64,000 bases of DNA. It comes from Diphasiastrum complanatum. Taxonomy: Eukaryota > Streptophyta > Lycopodiopsida > Lycopodiales > Lycopodiaceae. Below, piece after piece: positions 44,293-54,086 of this stretch. Each line of letters begins with the position of its first letter. Positions within the stretch are counted from its first letter, which is position 1. Where the stretch lies: assembly GCA_029204225.1 (NCBI GenBank), contig CM055109.1, positions 43,837,054 through 43,901,053 on the forward strand, written 5' to 3'. The position numbers and the translations under genes are program-made. The notes below the pieces were generated by a model. It made no database searches and was not told where the DNA came from. It was given only the letters and a program-made list of their open reading frames with translations.

Positions 44293-45357
44293 ATGGTCAC
44301 ACAAAAGCACATACACAATAAGAATTTTTGACTATGGTTGAGGTGGAAGAGCATTTGATGCTTGATTTTATTAGAACAGAGCTCATGCTATTACATAACA
44401 ATCTATCGACTTATTTTAGATTCATCATCAATGGAAGACTCGTAAGTAGTCTATGTTTAATGCCATTTTAAAATAGTACAAAATAAAGAAAATTGACATA
44501 AATTGCAATGGTACGTTCACTAATATATGCCTTGTCATAGATGCAAAAAAGACAGGAGCTGGTAATGTGCTGCAAATATCTACCTACAACAATCACCATT
44601 GTGGAAGAACAATAGACTCAAATAAAATTTAGCAAAATCTGTGTATAGACTCTTTCATTCAATAAATGAAAGCCCAAGTTGGGCATCAATACATGTATTT
44701 TGGGCTCCCAAATTCCATAAAATGGAGCTGCATTTGACATATAAATGTATATTTTCCTATCAATGGTATACATTTTCAATCTATATATGTTCTATGATAT
44801 CTATATTTTTCTAATGTTTATTTAGTATAATAGCATCATTTGGTGCGCCATCATCAACAGGGAGTGGCTGAAGCCTTTCCCTCGCCAGTATGTTTACGAT
44901 TATTTCTTACATGAATCTGTACATTTGGGATGCTATATGTATTCAGGAAGTTTAAATTGCAATATAGAATATTTACATTTTAGTTACAGTTAGAATTTCC
45001 AAAATAGAAAAATGAATCACGATTCCAAAACAAAAGATAAGCAAAATAAATTACCTTTGAAATATCAACATCCTATTGAAGGATGAACCACTCAAAAAAC
45101 ATCTTTGCATTGAACAAAGTGTACCACCCACAACTGAATGAATCATTTTGCTGGGGTGACTACAAAAAGTTCAGCACACAAGAAGATATCAATGATGAGA
45201 AACCACAAAATGATAAGGACACATTAGATTGTTCATATCAGAATGCTGATAAGAAGGATAGAATATACCTCCAAAGTGCTAATCTCCCATTCAGTTTCAT
45301 GGAGAGTCTATGATGAAATGTAACTACATATAATCGACAGGATCAAGTCCATTAGCT
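44293..45357. repeat. Tandem segmental duplication, copy 1
   Basis: A block of about 1.07 kb repeated immediately downstream with a period of 1095 bp. Shared words include ACTATGGTTGAGGTGGAAGA (44333 and 45428) and ATCAACATCCTATTGAAGG (45065 and 46142). The coding-like stretch VEVEEHLMLDFIRTEL to YFRFIINGRLVS lies at its start. Family unknown. Confidence 0.75.
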
Positions 45358-45370
45358 GCAATTTTGAGAA

Positions 45371-46423
45371 ATGGTCACATAGACCGAAAGGAGATAAGCA
45401 TTATACACAACAAAGAATTTTTTACTATGGTTGAGGTGGAAGAGCATTGGATGCTTGATTTTATCAGAACAAAGCTCAAGCTATTACATAACAATCTACC
45501 GACTTATTTTAGATTCATCATCAATGGAAGACTCGTAAGTATTCTATGTTTAATGCCATTTCAAAATAGAATAAAATAAAGAGAATTGACATAATTTGCA
45601 ATGGTACGTTCACTAATATATGTCCCGTCACAGATGCGAAAAAGATAGGAGCTGGTAACGTGCTGCAAATATCTACCTACAACAATCACCATTGTGGAAG
45701 AACAATAGACTCAAAAAAAATTCAGCAAAATCTGTGTATAGACTCTTTCATTCAATAAATGGAAGCCCAAGTTGGGCATCAATACATGTATTTTGGGCTC
45801 CCAAATTCCATAAAATGGAGCTGCATTTGACATATAAATGTATATTTTCCTATCAATGGTATACATTTTCAATCTATATCTGTTCTATGATATCTATATT
45901 TTTCTAGTGTTTATGTAGTATAATAGCATCATCTGGTGCGCCATCATCAACAGGGGGTGGCTAAAGCCTTTCCCTCGCCAGTATGTTCATGATTATTTCT
46001 TGCATGAATCTATACACCTGGGATGCTATGTATTCAGGAAGTTTGAATTGCAATATAGAATATTCACGTATTAGTTACAGTTAGAAAATCTCCGGAATAG
46101 AAAAAACAAAAAATAAAACAAAATAAATTACCTTTGAAATATCAACATCCTATTGAAGGATGAACCACTCAAAAAACAACTTTGCATTGAACAAAGTGTA
46201 CCACCCACAACTGAATGAATCATTTTGCTGGGTGACTGCAAAAAGTTCAGCACACAAGATATCAATGATGAGAAACCACAAAATGATAAGAACACATTAG
46301 ATTGTTCATATCAAAATGCTAATAAGAAGGATAGAATTTACCTCTAAAGTGTTGATCTCCCATTCAATTGCATGGGGAGTCTATGATGAAATGTAACTAC
46401 ATATAATCGGCAGGATCGAGTCA
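45371..46423. repeat. Tandem segmental duplication, copy 2
   Basis: Second copy of the block at 44293, with scattered substitutions and small indels. It begins just before ACAACAAAGAATTTTTTACT and ends after CATATAATCGGCAGGATCGAGT. Confidence 0.75.
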
Positions 46424-47165
46424 AAATCCTTATGCATATTACTAGCTGAATTCATCTTTACACAAAAAAGTTTCATAACATTATTTACAGATCTCCTAAT
46501 AGAGATTAGATTTAAACTCCAATGCTCACTGCAAAATAAAATAGAGACCATTAGCTGCAATTTTGAAAAATATTCCTAATAATACTGCCAATGATAAAAC
46601 TATAAACAACAAGAAGCATTTAAATTGTCTTACTTGCAGTGATATAACACAAGAATGTATTTTATATTTGTTGTGCATCCACTAAACAGACACTATGACA
46701 AAGTGTCATTCTTCTCCTTAATTGCCTGGAGCAAAAAATACTGAGCACCAAAACTTCACTTGATGAATCCCTTGCAATGTCATATTGCAAGAGTGTGACC
46801 CTAGGAAATTCAGCCTAATATAGGTGAGAAAGATGACTCTCTCTACTCTCTCTAGAACTTAGGACCCAATTTTAGGGTACCACTAGTCTAAAATAGCCAA
46901 TTTTGGTCTATATGTCCAAATGACATGATTTTGGTGTCATTTCTAAGGTCTTGAAGTTTTAAAGTTCTTCAATATGAAATATATACTCAACTAAAAGTAT
47001 CTAGACCTGTTCCACATGTGTGAAAGGTTAGATCCAAAACTATGTGCCAAAATTACCAAATTTGGCCTAAAACTAGTCAAGGATATATTGACAATTTTCA
47101 CATGGTTCGCTTACATTGGTCTTGTAAATCTGCAATAACTTTCTCTCATTGGCAACAACATTAAT
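46424..47165. other. AT-rich, no gene seen
   Basis: No frame or repeat recognised apart from a CTCTCTACTCTCTCTAG stretch near 46838. Confidence 0.3.
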
Positions 47166-47560
47166 GTTGCTCCCAGGACCAGCAATACTATGACCAGAAA
47201 TCAACCAACACCGTTAAGTTCCTATGGCCCACCAACTTTGATTGGTTCTAGGGAGTTCCAGAAAGTTCCAATCAATGTGCCATCACCGTTAAGTTCCTAT
47301 GGCCCACCAACTTGGATTGGTTCTAGGGAGTTCTCGAGAGTTCCAATCAATGTGCCATCACCTCACACCATTTAGCCATGATTAAAGGAATCTTGAGAAT
47401 CAATAATTTCTAGAGAGAGAAAAAATGTGTTTTACCAATATGGTCTAGGAACTTGCTATGAGAAGATGTGCTTAATCACACAAAAGCTAAGGGAGATGCA
47501 AGTTGCGACTTGCAATGAGCTCCAACCAAGTCTCAGTGCCCCTAGGATTCTTCGTGATGG
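47166..47560 (+). repeat. Relative of the 4.35-kb LTR, with internal 74-bp duplication
   Basis: Matches the segment 4455-4770 of the non-autonomous LTR in order: ACTATGACCAGAA, AAGTTCCTATGG, ATGATTAAAGGAA, CTAGAGAGAGA, AGTTGCGACT and GCTCCAACCAAGTCTCAG. The part from CCGTTAAGTTCCTATGGCCC is tandemly duplicated (47209 and 47286). Probably a fragment of another member of that LTR family. Confidence 0.65.
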
Positions 47561-47798
47561 TGCAACTAAGTATTAACATTTGTTCATGGATTATGTAAAT
47601 TCGAAGGTGACACGGGTGAAGAATGGGCTTCAACTGCCGCTTTAGCTGCTTCTAATTCCTCTTCTTCTTGCAATTGTTTAATCCACTACCTCATATTCTG
47701 GTATCTCTTCTTTTCTGAGTTGAGATTCGGACACACCCCTGATGTAGTAGGTATATCTGTAGTTGTATATATTCAGCAGGTACTAGATGAACTAGAAC
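47561..47798. other. Spacer, no gene seen
   Basis: A minus-strand Glu-codon-rich patch (GAAGAAGAGGAATT near 47655) without a frame. Nothing else supported. Confidence 0.25.
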
Positions 47799-48533
47799 CT
47801 ATTTATGCTTCTGAGCTCTGGTAACAACCATCAAAGGTACACTCGGTTCAATAGGCTGAGATGAACCTTCAAGAACTTGTAAAAACATATCCAAAATGCT
47901 TTGCCCATGTGGCTCCCCTTTGATGCTTTTGACTAGCTTCCAATTGCTACTTGCCTCTTGGTGTTGATGAAGCAATTCAAGATCAACATCTTGATCTTCC
48001 AATAAAATATCAAGGACTTTGCATTTCTAAACATCTTCAGATCTGAACCTCTGAAGATACTCCCTCTCAAACACATGATTAACATCCCACAAGATCTCAT
48101 CATTGCTTGATTTCAACCTTTCACTATAGTTAGTTAAAACAATGTCACCATCATATACCAAAAGATAGATTTCTACAATTCTATCCAACATGAAGTAGAG
48201 TAGATGAAGTTGAGTATCAAACCTAATCAAACCATCCCATTTGAGTTCAAACCAAACCTCAATGAGCTCACCAATGAGATCTTCCTTGTCTTGAAGAAAT
48301 TGCCACTTGAGTTGCTCCATGTAGTCTTCTTCATCCAACCTTTTGTCATCTTGATCATGCATGACCACTCCACCACAATCATAGCATCCTTTGAGTTGAC
48401 GAAAAGATGTAAGATCCATGCCTTGAATCTTTCCAAGAGTCACTCTTCCTTTGCCCTTTCCTTCATAGGACTCCCTCTTAATGATCACACCACAAAAGTT
48501 AGCAATCTCCCTCTTGATAGTTGCATCATAAGA
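47799..48533 (-). pseudogene. Distal part of a minus-strand ORF split by the CACTA element
   Basis: Frame open from 48533 to a stop at 48027 (KREIANFCGVIIKRESYEGK, FRQLKGCYDCGGVVMHDQDD, LIGELIEVWFELKWDGLIRF), then a second short frame 48002-47799 (MEDQDVDLELLHQHQEASSN). The upstream half of this ORF lies at 59385-59612 beyond the transposon, in the same phase once the element and one AGA copy are removed. The protein is unassigned. It lies downstream of a copia gag-protease and so may be an unusual retroelement ORF. Confidence 0.45.
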
Positions 48534-48589
48534 CACAAGAACAATATAGCAAATATCCATGCACAATACAAAGGAGGACATGTGGAAAA

Positions 48590-48970
48590 AAAAAATCGCG
48601 TGGATATAGCCATGGATCGGCCGGATGTCGTGAAATTCAAAATGTGTGGATTATCCATGCCAAGTTCGACTACCAGCAGCCGGGCAAACCTCCGATACCC
48701 GGAGCCGGAAACAGGAATTCTAATTTCGCGTGGATGATCCATGCGTGGATAATCCATGCCATAGGAAAAATAAAATAAAAAAGGCTCAACTTTTGCATGG
48801 ATAGTGTGTGGATACTGCGTGGATAATTATCCATGCAAAATTTGCTTTATCCATGCAAAATCTAGAGAGTTGAGGCCGTGGATACCGCATGGATAATTTT
48901 ATTTTAATATTCACGTGGAAAGGTTTTCGGAATTTGCGTGGATTATCCACGCGTGGATAATCCACGCAAA
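48590..48970. repeat. Left subterminal palindrome array of the CACTA element
   Basis: About ten copies of GCGTGGAT/ATCCACGC in both orientations. They include a perfect 32-bp palindrome at 48936-48967 made of two GCGTGGATTATCCACGC-type units. Several copies have CATGG or CCATG in place of CGTGG or CCACG, the change expected from CpG decay. Such arrays bind the element's own DNA-binding protein in En/Spm. Confidence 0.8.
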
Positions 48971-49459
48971 ATTTTTTGTCCAAAAAAAAAACATTTCGTG
49001 CGAACCAAAATGTGGTTCGCTCCGAAACTAGAGGTGACTTTCTCTTTTTGTGTTGTGTGAGAGAGAGAGAAAAAGAGAGTATAGATGGGAGTGAGAATGA
49101 GATGAGGATGAATGTGAGTGAGAAGATTGATAGTGTTTAGGATTTCTAGCTCATTGATGGATGTTAATAGTATGTGTTTTGTAATCATAAGTTTTAAGAT
49201 ACTTTTTGTTTGTGATGTAGGTTTGGATATGAAAAATGAAAAATGAGCTTTCATTGCAAAGGATTCAAAGATCAAGTGCACGCAAAAGTAAAAGCAAAGA
49301 TTGCAAAACAACGGAGATACAATAGTAAAGGTAAATTCACATTTATTTTGATTCATTTGATATTTAGTTGATAACTTAATGTGTTATCTATTTCCATTAC
49401 TTTCCATTGTGCTTTCCATTACTTTTTATTGTGCATTCTAGCGTGCAAATCATGTGCTA

Positions 49460-49640
49460 AAATAGATACATTGCATTGAATTCATCAATGGATACATTTG
49501 CATTGCATAGATGTGCATTAAATAGACTATACATTGCATTGAATACATCAATAGATACATTTGCAATCAGTAGATGTGCATTCAATAGATGTGCATTCAA
49601 TAGACTATACATTTGCATTCATGGATTAAAAATATATGCA
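49460..49640. repeat. Degenerate tandem repeat
   Basis: Units of about 35-80 bp built from ATAGATACATTTGCA, ATAGATGTGCATT and AATAGACTATACATT. Part of the non-coding left arm of the CACTA element. Confidence 0.6.
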
Positions 49641-49776
49641 TTCAAAAATTTTGCAAGAATGATGTGATGCCAAAAACATTGTATTGATTGACTTAAAAAC
49701 AAGTACATTGATGAGAGAATAAATTCTCTCTTCCTACATTGCCTTCTACAAGGCCTTACATTTAATTTAAAAACCT

Positions 49777-50205
49777 CTACTCATCATCACTTCCTCCCTC
49801 CTCGCCTCCTTCATCTTGCAGGTGTACGTTGGTGTCCACATCTTCAAACTCCCCTTTGCTCTCATTCACGTACTCTTCCACATTGTCTTCCACATCACGA
49901 ACACTTGAAGTTGTAGAGCCTCTCTACAAAATAGAATCAAAGATTTAATTAAATTGAGATTAAACTTACTTGTAAACCACAAAGTAAACAATCACAAAAC
50001 AATAAAGATTAAGACTTTACGATTGGAAACAATCCATGGGATTCCATAAAAGCCTTAAGGCCGACATATCCATGATCGTAACCTTGCTTGTACTCCGCGG
50101 CGGTCATGTGTCTGTTCCACACGTTTTTTTTTCCCTCTCTTGGCACGTGAGAGGGTCTCCCACATGGGCTTGCATGCTTCAAATGTCGTTCAATATTCTC
50201 ATAAT
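49777..50205 (-). CDS. Small spliced gene inside the CACTA element, minus strand
   Basis: Upstream exon from about 50205 to 50021 (KDYENIERHLKHASPCGRPS, HMTAAEYKQGYDHGYVGLKA, FMESHGLFPI), donor GTAAAG at 50020, acceptor TTTTGTAG, second exon 49923-49777 (RGSTTSSVRDVEDNVEEYVN...), ending in a very acidic Glu/Asp-rich tail and TAG. The splice joins the frames in phase. The 5' end is not resolved, and a further upstream exon is likely. It runs against the transposase. Position and size would suit a TnpA-like binding or regulatory protein, but I see no recognised domain. Confidence 0.45.
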
Positions 50206-50249
50206 CTTTTCTAGATTTTATGAGAATATTTTATTGTAGGATTTTACAT

Positions 50250-51300
50250 AAAATATATTTTTTAATATGGTGGAATGTAAAAAAATCAATTCAAAGATCA
50301 TTATGGTAGTATTTAATTGTTAAAACTAGTTTTATATTGTTATAAATTTTATTTTTCTTGAGATTTGACATACAAGACAAAATTATGAGATAAGAAATAG
50401 TACATATTATTATTAAACAAGTAATTTGACAAGTTTTTTAAGATTTTATGACATAATATTATGTCAAATCAATGATGTTATAAAACATTTAGTTTATTAA
50501 TAATCTAGGTGTCATAGATTTGATATAATTTGATGACATAACTACATGCTCAAATAGTTTTTTCTTGCTTTTGTCATGTGGCCTCTTAAATGGTTGCATG
50601 GGGTCATTTAAGTTCATAATCAAAAGCATTTATGTTATATTGAGGACCTTAGTGATATGTGACCTATATGATAAATCTTTTTAATTGTTGGTGTGTGACC
50701 TATATAACCTTATATGAAATCATAGTAATTAGTTGAAATATCATTTAGCATTGTAATAAAGATGTTGATCAATGGTGTGTTATCTAGTATATGATTTCTT
50801 GCATACAAGACAGCCATAGATAGAAAGGGCGAATGCATATTGCTCGTCATGAGATACCATGGCACACTAGGCCAATCCAAAGAGATTTACCTTTAACTAA
50901 CTCGAGCCAAGTATTAATTAATCTAATGAGTGATTGAGTGGGCAATGAATCAATTGAGTCTATGACTGATTGTTTGATTTTGATCATTGCATCTTGAAAG
51001 AAAGACCGAGTGAGATCATCACTCATCTTAGTCAAGACTTTAAACTGAGAGCTTCGAACATTGAATGCTATGTGGTCTTTAAATTAGTTGAGATAGGCCT
51101 GCATGCACTATCTACTGATGTCTAACATTTGTCAGTATGAACCTCATTTTGATTGCTCGTCATGTGTTGCCCCACCCAAGCAATTTTCTTGATAGCAATG
51201 TTACTAGAATATTAGATTTACATAAAGCATAAGTAGAATATACATGGATTAGATGTTGGCATGTCTTTAACAAATTTTATTATATTTGTTTAGAACATAC
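50250..51300. other. Very AT-rich spacer in the CACTA element
   Basis: No coding signal, only short frames. Probably intron or arm sequence. Confidence 0.35.
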
Positions 51301-52199
51301 GGTCTCATAATGATTACTTATGATGTGGTATAGAGTAGCTGGCTACAGTGTGTATATGTCATCGACGATGTCATCATCATTTGATAGCGATTCATCTCAT
51401 GATCGCAACAACAAGTATATATTGTTATTGATATTGACATCAATTGCATTTTATTTGTTATTTGAATATGAGTGTATAATTTTTCTTGCAAATTTATTCT
51501 TACAATGACATTTGATTGGAATTATGAATTCTAGGAAAATTATTGTACCTCCACGTGATTTAGAGAAAGAAAAAAAAATTGAGCTCTATCACAGAAAAAA
51601 GGAACAATCAAGACTAAAGTACAATGAACAACTATTGACTGGTTCATCTTCAAGCTCTTCCATCAGTTGATGTAGACCGCCTATTGATCCATCACATGTA
51701 TGTGTATTGATTTATGTCATAATTTTTTTATTTGTAATAGTGATGTAATCCGATTTGCTCTTTGGATATAGTATATTGCTCTTTGGAAATCCAAGACACC
51801 ACTCCATCACAAATAAAGGTTGAAAATGCACTAAATGTACAAAGACTATTTTGTCAATTTTTGTCACATGTTACAATTCGTCACATGTTAGAATTTGTCA
51901 ATTTTCACTTGAATGACACTGAAAGAATTTGTGTAATTTGCAATTGGATTATTGGACCAGTTTCAACTAGAATATGATGAGAGGATACCATGTACATGCA
52001 CACAATGCAAAGGCCTTAGGATTCGAACAAGGAGGATTGTCAACGATCGTATTTGGGCCAATGGAGTGCACACGGAGAATCCAAGAGATGGGAGGTAAAC
52101 TCTTTAAAGTGTTTTTTTGGAAATACATTAATCTTTGACCCTTATGACACTTCAAGTATAGTTCGGCCAATAAATATTGAGCAATAGGATGAGTGCCAC
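51301..52199 (+). other. Possible upstream exons of the SET gene
   Basis: Fragments of open frame: MSSTMSSSFDSDSSHDRNNK with a hydrophobic run at 51350-51505, and RDLEKEKKIELYHRKKEQSR at 51555-51640. No joined gene model could be supported. They lie upstream on the same strand as the SET gene, whose coding sequence begins at a splice acceptor and so needs an upstream exon. Confidence 0.25.
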
Positions 52200-52382
52200 A
52201 ATACTTTGAAGTTAATCTCTCACTTGCTTCTAAAAGGAAAAAATCCAAATAGAATATTTAGATGAAGTTAATCTCTCGCTTGCTTCTAAAAGGAAAAATC
52301 CAAATAGAATGATTAGATGAAGTTAATATCTCACTTGCTTCTAAAAGAAAAAAATCCAAATAGAATGATTAGATGTAGTTAA
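52200..52382. repeat. Three tandem copies of a 58-60 bp unit
   Basis: Unit GAAGTTAATCTCTCACTTGC-TTCTAAAAGGAAAAAATCC-AAATAGAATGATTAGAT, starting at about 52210, 52266 and 52320, with few differences. Confidence 0.8.
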
Positions 52383-52425
52383 TCTTGATTTCCATATTCA
52401 ATCACCCATAATAGACTCATTCACG

Positions 52426-52586
<161 letters not shown>

Positions 52587-52615
52587 GATACATCTAACAT
52601 TTTCAACTTTTGCAG

Positions 52616-53641
52616 AAGAAGGACCATAAGTTGGTTTCAAGAAAAAGAGTTGCAAGGGAGATCGAGAATATTATTGATAGGATAAATCACATGAATATCG
52701 ATTTTGGATCATTATTGGTCCTAGATGATGCTCTTGTTAATGATGACCCCTTGCATGATATAATTAGTTCATCAATGCCTTGTGATCCAATCCATGTCTC
52801 CAAATCTCTAAAACGTTCTTACCACCCAACCACACCTATCCTAGATGTTGCACATGAGTCCTCCACGATACTACACGTGGATTTCACAAACTTGACCACC
52901 CCTTTAAAAAAGAGAACACGTCTTGGACGTATTATGACTAGTTTGAAAGATAATTGCAAATTACTACGCACTGTTGATGTGTCAAAAGACATTCTAGGTT
53001 CTTTGTCTGACCTTCCTCTTCTACCTAGCTTGCAACCATTAGTAAAAACTTTTATTAGAAGTAGATATTCGTGTTGGCCACTCCAATCACCATTACCATT
53101 AAATGGAACACCATTTACGTATTGGGGTCGAATGTACATGATCATGCCTAGTGAACACTTTCCTGAGGCTGGTTTGGGCCTTTTTGCATTGAGTAGTATT
53201 GAGGTCCCTTTAAATAGTGTTGTGACATTGATGCCATATGCAGGACCTCAATACCATTGGGGTGATTGGCATGCTTTGTGTTGTCACCAATGGAGGATGC
53301 AAGTATATGGCTTGAATTCAAATGCTTGTTCTTAAGAGGAGCAACACATGCAAGGAGGCAAAATCTCAAGGAAAAATCATACATACATTGATGGACGTCC
53401 AGATGAGCATGGAAACATTACTGCATATATAAATAGTTCCATTGGTCACCCTCTATTGACGAATTGTGATTTTGAAGAATGCACCAATGGAAAAGAAGAA
53501 TATTTTACTAGGAATGTAAAGGGCACTTATGTAATGGTCTGTGCCACTAGATCTATCAGGTTTGGGGAGGAGTTGTTCATCAAGTATAGTTTCAACCGTC
53601 CTCTACCCAAATGTTTGCAAAAGACAATAAGTCAAATGTGA
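52616..53641 (+). CDS. SET-domain protein carried by the CACTA element
   Basis: The frame opens at a splice acceptor (ACTTTTGCAG, 52606-52615), so at least one upstream exon is missing from the model. About 240 codons run to a TAA at 53333-53335, then the same frame continues to 53641. The N-terminal part is basic and unassigned (VSRKRVAREIENIIDRINHM). The SET domain follows: MPSEHFPEAGLGLFALSSIE with the GxG-type cofactor loop (GLGLFA), VVTLMPYAGP, then past the TAA HGNITAYINSSIGHPLLTNC, DFEEC, and VCATRSIRFGEELFIKYSFN. These match the SET order GxG, N-H-S-like (here NSS), and GEEL.xxY. SET proteins methylate lysines, usually of histones. The TAA sits where CAA would fit, between the two halves, so the gene is either a recent pseudogene or read through or spliced. 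It lies 445 bp upstream of the transposase and on the same strand. Confidence 0.75.
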
Positions 53642-53829
53642 AGATTTAAATTTTGTTGATATGTAGAGATGTATAATCCATGCATCTTGATTGTATTTGG
53701 TTTGTGTCATTAAATATGTCAAATGTTAGGAGCATTATTTGTCGCCTAGATTAAATGTTAGGAGCATTATTCGTCTTTGAGTTCATTGAATGTTAACAAG
53801 CTGAAAAGACAAATCTGTCTAATAGATAC

Positions 53830-53960
53830 ATTGGTATGTTCGTACTTTTTAAACTAAGAGGTAACTTATATTCATATGCAACATTTAGATCTATCAAGTA
53901 TTGGGATGAAATGTTTATCAAGCATTGTTTCAACCTACTTCTTGTTATTTTGATATATAG
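53830..53960 (+). pseudogene. Partial duplicate of the SET C-terminal exon
   Basis: ATTTAGATCTATCAAGTATT to AAGCATTGTTTCAACC reproduces the SET end (TRSIRFGEELFIKYSFN becomes FRSIKYWDEMFIKHCFN). About 85 bp, decayed, 280 bp downstream of the complete copy. Confidence 0.65.
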
Positions 53961-54086
53961 GATTCTTCATCCTCATTTAGTGTTCAAGACAATAATCCTC
54001 GTAATGGTCGACGTAGACAACGAATGCAATACAACGGTGCACATATAAAGCAATTACCTCGTCGTCTACGTCAAGGCTGAAGAGAG

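Noticed and set aside
48204-48778. Plus-strand ORFs of 85-177 codons across the left CACTA end
   Set aside because: Antisense to the interrupted minus-strand frame, running into the palindrome array.
49460-49640. CRISPR-like array
   Set aside because: Repeats are degenerate, spacing is irregular and the genome is a plant's.
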